Positions 19,182 through 29,147 are shown, counted from the stretch's first letter. The stretch: 64,000 nt of DNA from DAIQRJ01 sp963708795 (GCA_963708795.1 CAVPUH010000005.1:62001-126000); one strand, 5' to 3'. Notes: generated from the letters alone by a model not told the origin. Numbers and translations: made by a program.

Positions 19182-22100
19182 TTGAGCACCGTGACGCCCG
19201 AGGCCCTGGATCGGCTGCTCGACAAGGCCGCTGACGTGGGCGACTCCGCCCGATCAGCCGGCCTGCCGATCGATCTCCACGAGTTCCTCGACCACTACTA
19301 CCGGTACGTCTCTCCGCAGGACCTGCTGCTCCGTGATCCGGTCGACGTGTTCGGTGCGGCGGTCAGCCACCTGCGCGTCGCGGGATCCCGGCCCCCTGGC
19401 AGTCCGGTCGTCCGGGTCAGCACGCCGACGGTCGAGGAGAACGGCTGGCAGTGTGGGCACACGGTCGTCGAGATCGTCACCGACGACATGCCGTTCCTCG
19501 TCGATTCGGTCACCGCCGAGCTGTCGAGACAAGACCGTGGCATCCATCTCGTCGTGCATCCGCTGGTCGACGTCCGCCGCGATCAGAGCGGCCGGCTGGT
19601 CGGCGTCGACCTCGACCCGATCGCCGCGGACGCGCCCGAGCGGCAGGAGTCGGCCGGCGCGGCGTCGCACCTACGGGAGTCGTGGATCCACCTCGAGATC
19701 GACCGCGAGTCGGTGGCGGCCGATCTGCACGCCATCGAGTCGGGCCTGCTCCGGGTGCTGTCCGACGTCCGCCAGGCGGTCGACGACTGGCCCCTGATGA
19801 CCGCGATGGCGCATCGCATCGTCGCCGACCTCCGCACCGATCCGCCGCCGCTCCCGGAGGCCGAGATCGACGAGGCCGAGGAGCTTCTCGAATGGCTCGC
19901 CGGCGACCATTTCACCTTTCTCGGCTACCGCGAGTACCGGCTTGTCGGGGAGAACGGCGACGAGGCGCTGGTGCCGGTCGGCGGCTCCGGGCTCGGGATC
20001 CTGCGATCGGACGAGGAGGTCTCCGGGTCGTTCGCCGTCCTTCCACCGCGGGTACGCGCCCACGCCCGTGATCCGAAGCTGCTCGTGCTCACCAAGGCCA
20101 ACTCTCGATCGACGGTGCATCGCCCCAGCTACCTGGACTACATCGGGGTCAAGGTGTTCGCCGACGGCGTGGTGGTGGGCGAGCGGCGGTTCCTCGGACT
20201 CCTGACGTCCGTGGCCTACACCGAGTCCGTCGAGCGCATACCGGTACTCCGCCGGCAGAGCGCCGAGGTGCTGTCGCGGTCTGGTCTCGCCCCGGAGTCG
20301 CACTCCGGACGAGCACTTCTGGACGTGCTGCAGACCTATCCGAGGGACGAACTGTTCGGGGTCAGCGTCGACGAACTACTGCCCACCGTGCTCGCCGTGA
20401 TGAACCTCCAGGAGCGGCGTCAGCTGCGCCTGTTCCTGCGAACCGACCCGTACGGCCGGTACGTCAGTGCACTGGTCTACATGCCGCGGGATCGCTTCAC
20501 CACCTCGGTCCGGCTGCAGATCCAGGCCATCCTGATGCGCGCGTTCGGCGGGTCGAGCATCGACTTCTCGTTGCGGCATTCGGAATCCGTGCTCACGCGC
20601 ATCCATTTCGTGGTGCGGCTCGGGCCCGGTGACGAGGTGCCCGACGTCGACCTGGCCGCACTGGAGGCCGAACTGGCCTCCGCGTCCGCCTCCTGGTCGG
20701 ACGAGTTCGCCGCGGCCCTCGACGAGCAGGTCGGCGAGGAGGATGCGGCCAGGTACGGCAGGCGCTACGCGGACGCGTTCGGCGAGGCCTACAAGGCGGA
20801 CTTCACTCCCCGGCACGCGGTCTCGGACCTGCGGGTGCTCGAGGATCTCCCCGACGCCGGCGGCCTCGCCGTGTCGTTGTACGAACCGATCGGCGCCGCC
20901 ACCGACGCCGACCGCCGGATCAAGCTCTACCGGACGGGCGCCCCGCTCTCCCTGTCCGCGCTCCTCCCGGTGCTCTCGCGCATGGGCCTCGAGGTGACCG
21001 ACGAGCGGCCGTACCCGATCCGCACGGCCGACCATCGGTCGGCGACGATCTACGACCTCGGGGTCGAGGCCACCATCGCCGGAGACCGCCCGTCCGGTGC
21101 GGCGCCGACGACGGCCATGATCGAGTCGGCCCGGCAGTTGTTCTCCGACGCTTTCGTCGCCGTCTGGAACGGTCGGGCCGAGTCCGACGGGTTCAACGCC
21201 CTCGTCCTCCGCGCCGGCATGACCTGGCGGGAGGCCGTCATGTTCCGTGCCTACGCGCGCTACCTGCGCCAGATCGGCACCGCCTTCAGCCACGAGTACC
21301 TCGCGTCGACCGTGTGCGGCAACCTCCCGGTCGCGCGCCTGCTCCTCGACCTGTTCGTGGCCCGGCTGGATCCGGGCCGGGCACCGACCAGGGACGACGA
21401 CGTCGCCCGGGTCAGCACGGCGATCGAGTCGGCTCTGGAGAATGTGAGCAGCCTCGACGAGGACCGGATCCTGCGCAGCTACGTGACGCTGGTGTCGACG
21501 ACGCTGCGGACCAACTACTTCCAGCCCGGCGCCGACGGCGAACTCCGCGACCACGTGTCCTTCAAGTTCGACAGTGCGCACAACACGGATCTGCCACAAC
21601 CTCGCCCGCACGCGGAGATCTGGGTGTACGCGCCCCGTGTCGAAGGTGTCCACCTCCGCTTCGGTGCGGTCGCGCGCGGCGGGTTGCGCTGGTCGGACCG
21701 CCGGGAGGACTTCCGCACCGAGGTGCTCGGTCTGGTCAAGGCGCAGACGGTGAAGAACGCCGTCATCGTGCCGATGGGCGCCAAGGGCGGCTTCTTCGCC
21801 AAGCGGTTGCCCGATCCCGCGCAGGATCGCGAAGCCTGGCTGGCCGAAGGGATCGCCTGCTACCGCATCTTCGTGGCCGGCATGCTCGACCTCACCGACA
21901 ACCTGGTGGACGACGAGGTCGTGCCGCCGCACGACGTGGTGCGTCACGACGGCGACGACCCGTATCTCGTCGTGGCCGCCGACAAGGGCACCGCCACGTT
22001 CTCCGACATCGCCAACGACGTCGCGGACGACTATCGGTACTGGCTGGGTGACGCGTTCGCGTCCGGCGGTTCGGCCGGCTACGACCACAAGGACATGGGC

Positions 22101-24083
22101 ATCACCGCCCGCGGTGCCTGGAAGTCGGTGGAGCGACACTTTCGCGAACTGGGCGTGGACACCGCCACCACCGACTTCACCTGCGTCGGCGTGGGGGACA
22201 TGTCCGGCGACGTCTTCGGCAACGCGATGCTGCTCAGCCCGCACACCCGGCTGGTGGCGGCGTTCGACCATCGGCACGTCTTCGTCGACCCGCAACCCGA
22301 TGCGGGCGCCTCCTGGGCCGAGCGGCGCCGGCTGTTCGACCTGCCCCGCTCGAGCTGGGGCGACTACGACCGGAGCCTGCTCTCGGCCGGCGGCGGGATC
22401 TGGTCGCGCGCGGTCAAGTCCATCACCCTCACCGACGAGATCCGGTCCTCGCTGGGTATGGCCGATGATGTCAGGGCACTGACGCCGGCAGCGCTCATCA
22501 AGGCGATCCTCAAAGCACCGGTCGACCTGTTCTTCAACGGTGGCATCGGGACCTACGTCAAGGCGAGCAGCGAATCCCACGCCGACGTGGGCGACCGCGC
22601 CAACGACGTCGTGCGGATCGACGGCGGTGAGCTGCGAGCGCGCTGTGTCGGCGAGGGCGGCAACCTCGGCCTGACCCAGCTCGGCCGGATCGAGTACAGC
22701 CGTACCGGAGGTCGCGTCACCACCGACTTCATCGACAACTCGGCCGGGGTCGACACGTCCGACCACGAGGTGAACATCAAGATCCTGCTCGATCGTGTGG
22801 TGGGCGCCGGCGACCTCACCGTGAAGCAGCGCAACGTGTTCCTCGCGTCGATGACCGACGAGGTCGGCGCGCTCGTGCTCGCGCACAACGTGGCCCAGAA
22901 CGTGGCACTGGCGAACGCCGTCGCCCAGGCAGCGGCACTCCTGCACGTGCACAGCGGCTGGATGACGCGTCTCGAGGAAGCGGGCCTGCTGGACCGTGAG
23001 CTGGAGTTCCTGCCCAGCGAGATGGAGATGAGCGAGCTCCGCGCGGCCGGCGGGGGACTCACCCAACCAGAACTCAGTGTGCTGATGGCTTACACGAAGA
23101 TCGCGCTGACCCATGAGCTGGTGGCCTCGGACGTGCCCGAGGACCCCTACCTGCACGGCGAACTCGTGCGCTACTTCCCCGGACCGATGCGCGTGCGGTT
23201 CGCCGATCAGATGACCGCGCACCGGCTCCGCCGCGAGATCGTGGCCACGCAGGTGGTCGGAGATCTGGTGGACATCGGCGGGATCACGATGTTCCACCGG
23301 CTGTCGCAGGAGACCGGCACGACGGCCGCGGACGTCGCGCGCGCCCACGTCGCGTCCCGGGCGATCTTCGGCACCGACGAGCTCTGGCGGGAGATCACCG
23401 AACTCGACAACGTGATCGACGCGGCCGCTCAGACTCGGGCCCGGCTCGCCTCACGGATGATCGCCGAGCGGTCGAGCCGGTGGTTGCTCAACAATCGTCG
23501 ACCCCCACTGTCGATCGCCGACACGGTGGACTTCTTCCGGCCCCGGATGGACCAGCTCTGCGATGTCCTACCCGAGGTGCTGGCTGGCCGGGCGTCAGCC
23601 GAGTTCGGGGCGTTGCGGGACGGCTTCGTCGACGACGGGCTCTCCGACGACCTCGCCACCCGGATCGCGGTCCTCGCGCCCGCCTATGCGGGCTTCGGGA
23701 TCATCGAGACGGCAGACCGCCGCGGGGTCGATCTGACGGCGGCGGCTCGACTGCACTCCGAACTCGGCGAGCGGCTCCAACTCGACCGGTTGCTGGCCCG
23801 CATCCTCGAACTGCCGCGCGACGACCAGTGGCGCACGATGGCGCGAGCCGCCCTGCGCGACGACCTCTACGCCGTGCACGCACGACTGCTGGATCAGGTG
23901 CTCGGGTTCGGTGATCCCGGCGACCCCGCCGCACTGCTCGCGGCCTGGGAAGCCGAGGAACGCGCGGTGATCGAGCGCGTCACCGGGACGCTCGGACAGC
24001 TGGTGGATTCCTCGGACGCGGACCTGGCCCGGCTTCAGGTCGGCCTGCGCCTGGTGCGGACGCTCGTGGGCACGGGCGTCTAG
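19182..24083 (+). CDS. gdhB: NAD-specific glutamate dehydrogenase, large type
   Basis: About 1633 residues, the size of the 180-kDa bacterial NAD-GDH class that deaminates glutamate to 2-oxoglutarate. The long N-terminal regulatory part includes FLVDSVTAELSRQDRGIHLVVHP. The catalytic core shows FKFDSAHNTDLPQPRPHAEIW, RWSDRREDFRTEVLGL, IVPMGAKGGFFAKRLP (substrate lysine), CVGVGDMSGDVFGNAML (NAD site) and FFNGGIGTYVKASSE. Start TTG at 19182 follows a GGA stretch; open sequence upstream is not conserved. Frame intact over 4.9 kb. It fits with pruA 2 kb upstream in proline/glutamate catabolism. Confidence 0.95.
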   Translation: MSTVTPEALDRLLDKAADVGDSARSAGLPIDLHEFLDHYYRYVSPQDLLLRDPVDVFGAAVSHLRVAGSRPPGSPVVRVSTPTVEENGWQCGHTVVEIVTDDMPFLVDSVTAELSRQDRGIHLVVHPLVDVRRDQSGRLVGVDLDPIAADAPERQESAGAASHLRESWIHLEIDRESVAADLHAIESGLLRVLSDVRQAVDDWPLMTAMAHRIVADLRTDPPPLPEAEIDEAEELLEWLAGDHFTFLGYREYRLVGENGDEALVPVGGSGLGILRSDEEVSGSFAVLPPRVRAHARDPKLLVLTKANSRSTVHRPSYLDYIGVKVFADGVVVGERRFLGLLTSVAYTESVERIPVLRRQSAEVLSRSGLAPESHSGRALLDVLQTYPRDELFGVSVDELLPTVLAVMNLQERRQLRLFLRTDPYGRYVSALVYMPRDRFTTSVRLQIQAILMRAFGGSSIDFSLRHSESVLTRIHFVVRLGPGDEVPDVDLAALEAELASASASWSDEFAAALDEQVGEEDAARYGRRYADAFGEAYKADFTPRHAVSDLRVLEDLPDAGGLAVSLYEPIGAATDADRRIKLYRTGAPLSLSALLPVLSRMGLEVTDERPYPIRTADHRSATIYDLGVEATIAGDRPSGAAPTTAMIESARQLFSDAFVAVWNGRAESDGFNALVLRAGMTWREAVMFRAYARYLRQIGTAFSHEYLASTVCGNLPVARLLLDLFVARLDPGRAPTRDDDVARVSTAIESALENVSSLDEDRILRSYVTLVSTTLRTNYFQPGADGELRDHVSFKFDSAHNTDLPQPRPHAEIWVYAPRVEGVHLRFGAVARGGLRWSDRREDFRTEVLGLVKAQTVKNAVIVPMGAKGGFFAKRLPDPAQDREAWLAEGIACYRIFVAGMLDLTDNLVDDEVVPPHDVVRHDGDDPYLVVAADKGTATFSDIANDVADDYRYWLGDAFASGGSAGYDHKDMGITARGAWKSVERHFRELGVDTATTDFTCVGVGDMSGDVFGNAMLLSPHTRLVAAFDHRHVFVDPQPDAGASWAERRRLFDLPRSSWGDYDRSLLSAGGGIWSRAVKSITLTDEIRSSLGMADDVRALTPAALIKAILKAPVDLFFNGGIGTYVKASSESHADVGDRANDVVRIDGGELRARCVGEGGNLGLTQLGRIEYSRTGGRVTTDFIDNSAGVDTSDHEVNIKILLDRVVGAGDLTVKQRNVFLASMTDEVGALVLAHNVAQNVALANAVAQAAALLHVHSGWMTRLEEAGLLDRELEFLPSEMEMSELRAAGGGLTQPELSVLMAYTKIALTHELVASDVPEDPYLHGELVRYFPGPMRVRFADQMTAHRLRREIVATQVVGDLVDIGGITMFHRLSQETGTTAADVARAHVASRAIFGTDELWREITELDNVIDAAAQTRARLASRMIAERSSRWLLNNRRPPLSIADTVDFFRPRMDQLCDVLPEVLAGRASAEFGALRDGFVDDGLSDDLATRIAVLAPAYAGFGIIETADRRGVDLTAAARLHSELGERLQLDRLLARILELPRDDQWRTMARAALRDDLYAVHARLLDQVLGFGDPGDPAALLAAWEAEERAVIERVTGTLGQLVDSSDADLARLQVGLRLVRTLVGTGV

Positions 24084-24116
24084 ACGGGCCCGGCGAACGG
24101 CCGCGGGGTCGGCGGC

Positions 24117-24947
24117 TCAGACCTTCGGTTTGTTGGCGGCCAGGAACGCGTCGACCACCTCGTGGAACGCGATTCCCTGATCCCGGCGTACGCAGTGACC
24201 GGCGTCGTCGATGACAGCGATCTGGACGTCGGGGGCGATGCGGCGCACCTCGTCGCGGACGTCGGGTCCGATGAGGACGTTCCGGGTGCCGGTGACGAGA
24301 AGTGCCGGCATCGTCAGGTCGCGAACGGTGACGGTCCAGTCGCTGGTGCGATCACGTCGATGCGTGCTCATCCGAGCGTCGTACCGCTTCTTCGCCTCGG
24401 CCCACGGCCGCAGTTCGCTCTCGGGCCAGGCCGGCTCGGCCCTGCGCTGGTCCTCGATCATCTGGTCGACGGTGCGGACGACGGGTTCGTCGGGAACCGA
24501 GGTGGATTGATCCGCGGTAGCGGCCGTTTGGGCGGCTCGGCGCTCCCACGGGCTCGGGCCGCCGACGGGCAGCCACCAGGGCGGATCCTCCAGGACCACG
24601 GCCGCCACGAGTTCCGGAGCGCGAGCGGCGGCGAGGCCGGAGAGTCGAGCGCCCATCGAGTGACCGGCCAGGAGACTCGGCCGGCCGGCCTCGGCCGCGA
24701 GTTCGGTCAGCAGGAGCACGGTGTCGTCAGTCATGACGTCAGTGGTACCCCGCTCGAATTGCGCGTCGGTGAAGCGCGGCGACTCGCCGTGACCACGCTG
24801 GTCCACCGCGACGACGTGGTAGTCGGGCGCCCATCGCTGCACCGCGTCCGCCCAGCTCTCCCCGGAGTCGGTGTGCCCGTGGAGGAGTACGAGGACTGGA
24901 GCGTCGGTCACGGGGCGGCCGTAGCGGTGCAACACGAGGTCGGTCAT
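24117..24947 (-). CDS. Alpha/beta-fold hydrolase
   Basis: About 276 residues with the hydrolase-fold marks: LVLLHGHTDSGESW (oxyanion loop), VVAVDQRGHGESPRF, nucleophile elbow LLAGHSMGARLSG, a Trp/Pro-rich lid (EDPPWWLPVGGPSPWERR), acid region LLVTGTRNVLIGPDV and catalytic histidine in IDDAGHCVRRDQ. ATG at 24947 with GAGG upstream is preferred; a GTG at 24995 is possible. It follows the sulfatase remnant in the same direction. Substrate unknown, an ester or similar bond. Confidence 0.85.
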   Translation of the reverse strand: MTDLVLHRYGRPVTDAPVLVLLHGHTDSGESWADAVQRWAPDYHVVAVDQRGHGESPRFTDAQFERGTTDVMTDDTVLLLTELAAEAGRPSLLAGHSMGARLSGLAAARAPELVAAVVLEDPPWWLPVGGPSPWERRAAQTAATADQSTSVPDEPVVRTVDQMIEDQRRAEPAWPESELRPWAEAKKRYDARMSTHRRDRTSDWTVTVRDLTMPALLVTGTRNVLIGPDVRDEVRRIAPDVQIAVIDDAGHCVRRDQGIAFHEVVDAFLAANKPKV

Positions 24948-25012
24948 CTCCCCATCCTCGGTCACGACGACCCGCGACGACGAGGGATCGATCACGACAC
25001 GGCCGGGTCGGG

Positions 25013-25578
25013 TCAGTGCCGTCGGGTGGTCAGCGCCAGCTCGCCGGCCAGGTCGGCGACCACCTCGGGATGCTCCGCCCACACGTTCTGCGCCTCCGCC
25101 GGATCGATGTCGAGGTCGTACAGCTGGCCCTCGTCGGGAGCAGATCGACGAGTCCGACCGGGTCGTGGCGCTCGCTTCCGGCCTGGATGACACCGGGAAA
25201 CCGGTCCACGAACGGCTCGCGGTGGCCGCCGTCCCAGATGTCGGCCTTCTGCCCGTGCCAGGGACCGTTGCTCGCATGGCCGTGCGTGTCGGGGGAGCGG
25301 AAGTCGGCGTACATCGCCCCGTTGTCGCTGGTCGCGATCAGCAACGTGTCGTCGGCCACGCCGCGCCGCAGAGGTCCACGCCATGCGTAGCGACCGGTGA
25401 GCAGGGAGTAGCGGCTCCGCGAGCAGACCGACGAGGCCGAGTGGCAGTTCGTGGGGCGGACGCCCTGATCTTCCTGGCGCCGTAGCAGCCGAAGATCGCC
25501 CCAGCCCATGTCGTCCGCGAGGATCACGACGACGTTCGGGCGAGGCACCGTCGAGGGTCCGTCGAGTGGGTCGGCCAT
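25013..25578 (-). pseudogene. Sulfatase remnant with internal deletions
   Basis: Pieces of a type I sulfatase in order: PNVVVILADDMGWGDL (metal-binding Asp pair), HSASSVCSRSRYSLLTGRYAWRGPL, LLIATSDNGAMYADFRSP, GPWHGQKADIWDGGHREPFV, ERHDPVGLVDLLP, and in another frame GQLYDLDIDPAEAQNVWAEHPE. About 190 residues remain where a family member has roughly 450-500. Missing are the segments after GDL, between RRGV and ADDTLLI, and after VDLL. The active-site motif C-x-P-S-R reads CSRSR, with Pro replaced. It cannot encode a working enzyme. Confidence 0.8.
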
Positions 25579-25607
25579 GGGTCCGACCTTGGGACGTTCG
25601 GCTGCTG

Positions 25608-25690
25608 GTCAGGCGGAGAGTGCGGTGGAGCGCACGGTTCGTCTGACGAGGTGCGGGCCGGCGCCGATGGTCAGGCGGGTCGTGCCTCCA
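25608..25690. repeat. Dispersed copy of the nested-palindrome repeat
   Basis: GTCAGGC at 25608-25614 pairs imperfectly with GTCTGAC at 25641-25647, with inner arms GTGCG (25620) and CGCAC (25631): again a 40-nt palindrome. A second GTCAGGC begins 62 bases later at 25670. Arm sequences, hairpin length and period equal the array at 1-281, 25 kb away. Lies between the sulfatase remnant and cpaF. Confidence 0.75.
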
Positions 25691-25800
25691 CCGCTTGTGG
25701 GCGGAAATGCGGGCAGAACCGACCATCGTGACAGAATCGCGTCCTGGCCGAGCCCTGGAGCCGCGCCGCGAATCGACGTCACGGGAGCACACAGCAGGTC

Positions 25801-27046
25801 ATGTCAGCACAAGACATCATCGAGTCAGAGGTACGCGAGATCGTCCGCCGGCAGGCGCTCGATCCGATCAACGAGCACGGCGCCGTCCGTCGCATCGTCT
25901 CCGACGTGATGACCCGCTACGACGAGCGCAGCCTCGTCGTGAACCTCCCGGCCCTCGACAACCCCGAAGGCATCTCGTCCGAGGTCTTCAACGCCATCGC
26001 CGGGTTCGGGCCGCTGCAGCGCTATCTCGACGATCCGCAGGTCGAGGAGATCTGGATCAACGAGCCGTCGCCGCGTCTTCATCGCGAAGAACGGCCGGAG
26101 CGAGCTGACCACGACGGTCCTGACCGCCGACGAGGTCCGCGACCTGGTCGAACGGATGCTGAAGACCACCGGTCGCCGGATCGACTTCTCCACCCCGTTC
26201 GTCGACGCGATGCTCCCGGACGGCATGCCGTCTCCACGTGGCGATCCCGGACATCACCCGCACCCACTGGGCCGTCAACATCCGCAAGTTCGTCGTCCGC
26301 GCGACCTACCTGGAGGACCTGGTCTCGTTCGGCACGATGACCATGCAGGCCGCCGACTTCCTCGAAGCGTGCCGTCGTCTCCGGGCCTCAACGTGCTCGT
26401 CGCCGGCGGCACCCAGGCCGGGAAGACGACCCTCCTGAACTGCCTGGCCTCCGCCGTCCCGGCCAACGAGCGGGTGGTCAGCTGTGAGGAGGTCTTCGAG
26501 CTGCAAGATGCCGGCTGCCCGACTGTGGTGGCGATGCAGACCCGGCAGGCGAACCTCGAGGGCACCGGCGAGATCCGGCTGCGGCACCTCGTGAAGGAGG
26601 CGCTCCGGATGCGGCCGTCCCGGGTGATCGTCGGCGAGGTCCGCGCCGGAGGAGTGCCTCGACCTGCTGATCGCCCTGAACTCCGGACTGCCCGGCATGT
26701 GCACGATCCACGCCAACTCCGCCCGCGAGGCCATCACCAAGATGTGCACCTTGCCGTTGCTGGCCGGCGAGAACATCGGGTCCCGCTTCGTCGTCCCGAC
26801 CGTGGCCGGCGCGGTCGACATCGTCGTTCACACGCAGCTGCTCGGCTCGGGGCATCGCCGGGTGCGGGAGATCGTCGCCGTCCCCGGCCGGGTCGAGGGC
26901 GACGTCGTCGAGATCGAGCCGACCTGTTCGGTCTGCGCGACGACCGGCTCGTCCGCGCCGACGGATTTCCTCCGCACGCCGACCAGTTCGAGCGGATGGG
27001 TTACGACCTCGCGCGTCTGCTCGACCCACGCGGAGAGGCCGCCTGA
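25801..27046 (+). pseudogene. cpaF: Tad pilus secretion ATPase CpaF/TadA (about five frameshifts)
   Basis: Type II/IV secretion ATPase that powers Flp pilus assembly. The protein is fully readable across frames: VREIVRRQALDPINEHGAV, AIAGFGPLQRYLDDPQVEEIWINEPS, RVFIAKNGRSELTT, GRRIDFSTPFVDAMLPDG, RLHVAIPDITRTHWAVNIRKF, GLNVLVAGGTQAGKTTLLNC (Walker A), VVAMQTRQANLEGTGEI, RPSRVIVGEVRA, GMCTIHANSAREA and DQFERMGYDLARLLD. Shifts lie near 26070, 26230, 26385, 26650 and 26925. No residue block is lost. It begins the main tad operon. Sequence error is more likely than decay, since neighbours tadC and the pilins are intact. Confidence 0.8.
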
Positions 27047-27047
27047 G

Positions 27048-27913
27048 GTGGGGGCATTCGTCGGGCTGCTGCTCGGACTCGGGCGGCGTGCTCATCTGGC
27101 GGTCCTTCCTGCACGTGGAGAAGCGGCCCAAGGGTCCGGCCCGTCGGACGATCCGCGAACGTCTGGACGAGACCCTCACGGTCGCCGGCATCGAGGCGGT
27201 CAGCGCGAATCAGCTGCTCGGCGCGTGCATCGGACTCGGCGTCTTCGTGTTCGCCGCGTTCTTCCTGTTGTCCGGCGTATGGGTGATCTCCACGGCCTTC
27301 GCCATCTTCGCCGGCTTCGTCCCGGTCCTGCTCGTACGGATGCGCGCCCGGCAGCGCAGGAGCGAACTGCGCGATCTCTGGCCCGACGTGGTCGACAACC
27401 TCGCGTCGTCCGTCCGGGCGGGGCTGGCCCTGCCAGAGGCGCTGACGGCCATCGGCGTCCGCGGGCCCGAGGAGCTGCGCCGCCCCTTCCGCCGGTTCGG
27501 TGAGGACTACCGGGCGACAGGTCGGTTCAACGACTGCCTCGATCGGCTCAAGGCAAACCTGGCGGATCCGGTCGGCGACCGCATCATCGAGTCGCTCCGG
27601 ATCGCCCGCGAGGTGGGTGGTTCGGACCTGGGACGGCTGCTCCGCACGTTGTCGGGGTTCCTGCGTGAGGATGCGCGCACCCGGTCGGAGTTGGAGGCCC
27701 GGCAGTCGCTGGACCGTGAACGGTGCGCGTCTGGCCGTCGCCGCTCCCTGGATCGTGCTGGCCTTCCTCTCGACGAACCGCGAGACGATCCAGGCCTACA
27801 ACACCGTCGCCGGCTTCTGGGTGATCGCGATCGGAGCGGCCATGTGCTTCCTCGCGTACCGGTTGATGATCCGGATCGGCCGGCTGCCCGAGGAACAGCG
27901 GGTGCTGCGATGA
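27048..27913 (+). CDS. tadB: TadB-like inner-membrane platform protein (two frameshifts)
   Basis: A T2SSF-domain protein of about 287 residues. GTG at 27048, two bases after the cpaF stop, gives VGAFVGLLLGLG, and after a one-base shift near 27082 GGVLIWRSFLHVEKRPKGPAR. Membrane segments LLGACIGLGVFVFAAFFLLSG and WVISTAFAIFAGFVPVLLV precede RAGLALPEALTAIG and the EVGGSDLGRLLRTLSGFLREDARTRSE helical core. A second shift near 27709 restores WTVNGARLAVAAPWIVLAF to the end. It probably forms the pilus platform with TadC, whose ATG overlaps its stop. Confidence 0.8.
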
Positions 27914-28845
27914 CCACGGTCGCGCTTCAGGGCCTCATCGTCGGTCTGTGTCTGGCCGTGGGCGCATTGCTGGCACTGCGGCGACTGCCGGCGTTCCGAC
28001 GGCCGACATTGGATCAGCGGCTGGCGCCCTACGTGTCGGATGCGTCCCCGATCATCGAGATCGGTTTCGACAAGACCTACACGCCGTTCCCGACCCTCGA
28101 GCGAATCTTCCGGCCGACTCTTGGCCGTGGCGCCCGGCGCCTTGAACGAGTGCTGGGCGGGGGAGGCACCATTCGCCGCAAGCTCGCCCAAGCGGGGCTG
28201 GACACCAGCCTCCAGGAGTTCCGGGTCGAGCAGCTGTTGTGGGGTGCAGGTGCTTTCGCCGTGATGTTCGTGATCGCCCTGTTCGCGGTGGGCACGGGCA
28301 CGAATCCGTTCCTCATGCTGATCGCCTGTCTCATCGCGTTCGGAATCGGGGTGGTCGCGCGTGACCAGTGGCTGAGCACCCAGGTCAAACACCGGAACGA
28401 GAAGATCCTCGCGGAGTTCCCGACCGTCGCCGAGATGCTCGCTCTGGCGGTCAGCGCGGGGGAAGGGCCGGCCTCTGCGCTGGAGCGGGTCGCGCGCATC
28501 AGCCACGGCGAACTTGCCAAGGACATCCGATCCGCGTTGGCCGACACGCGATCGGGCACGCCGCTCGTACGCGCACTAGGGACTATGGGCGACAACGCCG
28601 GCATACCCGTGCTGTCCCGCTTCGTGGACGGGTTTGCCGTGGCCATCGAGCGGGGTACACCGCTGGCGGACGTCCTTCGCGCCCAGGCCCAGGACGTCCG
28701 GGACGTCGGAAAGCGTGAACTGATGGAAGCCGGCGGGCGCAAAGAGATCTCGATGATGGTGCCCGTGGTGTTCCTGGTGCTCCCGGTCACCGTGTTGTTC
28801 GCGTTCTTCCCGGCCGGAAGCGTGCTGACGTTCACCGCCGGCTGA
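27910..28845 (+). CDS. tadC: TadC-like inner-membrane platform protein
   Basis: A 311-residue T2SSF-domain protein with an N-terminal span (LQGLIVGLCLAVGALLAL), two central spans (FAVMFVIALFAVGTGTNPF, LMLIACLIAFGIGVVARD), then AEFPTVAEMLALAVSAGEGPASALERVA and FVDGFAVAIERGTPLADVLRAQAQDVRD, and a last span VPVVFLVLPVTVLFAFFPAG. These are standard TadC features. Its start overlaps the tadB stop (ATGA). The frame is intact. Confidence 0.88.
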   Translation: MTTVALQGLIVGLCLAVGALLALRRLPAFRRPTLDQRLAPYVSDASPIIEIGFDKTYTPFPTLERIFRPTLGRGARRLERVLGGGGTIRRKLAQAGLDTSLQEFRVEQLLWGAGAFAVMFVIALFAVGTGTNPFLMLIACLIAFGIGVVARDQWLSTQVKHRNEKILAEFPTVAEMLALAVSAGEGPASALERVARISHGELAKDIRSALADTRSGTPLVRALGTMGDNAGIPVLSRFVDGFAVAIERGTPLADVLRAQAQDVRDVGKRELMEAGGRKEISMMVPVVFLVLPVTVLFAFFPAGSVLTFTAG

Positions 28846-28856
28846 GTGGGGACGGC

Positions 28857-28865
28857 TTGTCCACA
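28857..28865 (+). promoter_or_regulatory. DnaA-box-like site upstream of pilin gene
   Basis: TTGTCCACA, identical to the preferred actinobacterial DnaA box, lies in the short gap between tadC and the pilin-like gene. It equals the sites at 10192 and 39902. Function is not established. Confidence 0.3.
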
Positions 28866-28932
28866 GTCCGATTTCGTCCGATACCGCAACGTGCGAGACG
28901 ATAGGTACTCCGAACCTGACGAGGGGCAATCG

Positions 28933-29145
28933 ATGAAACAGACAACGATGCAGCACCAGATGATCCGGGCGTGTGTCGCGTTGCAGTCACGCGTGGTCGA
29001 ACTCGGCCGCCGGCGTGAGCGCGGTGACGTGCCCGGGTGGGTACTCGTCACCCTGATGACCGCGCTTCTCGTGGTCGGCCTGTTGGCCATCGCCCGGGAC
29101 AAGCTCGCGACGCTGCTGAACACGGCACTCGACGGCTTCAGCTAG
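28933..29145 (+). CDS. Flp pilin-like small membrane peptide
   Basis: A 70-residue protein. ATG at 28933 has GAGGGG upstream. The first 35 residues are polar and basic (RVVELGRRRERGDVPGW), then one hydrophobic helix VLVTLMTALLVVGLLAIA and a short tail DKLATLLNTALDGFS. The length, single helix after a basic leader, and place between tadC and tadE fit a Flp-type pilin or pseudopilin. A G/D junction before the helix could be the prepilin peptidase site, but the canonical glutamate is not obvious. Confidence 0.7.
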   Translation: MKQTTMQHQMIRACVALQSRVVELGRRRERGDVPGWVLVTLMTALLVVGLLAIARDKLATLLNTALDGFS

Positions 29146-29147
29146 GC

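Noticed and set aside
20376..23348. 990-codon open frame antisense to the glutamate dehydrogenase gene
   Set aside because: Composition is Arg/Gly/His/Val-rich without motifs; the GDH on the other strand is unmistakable.
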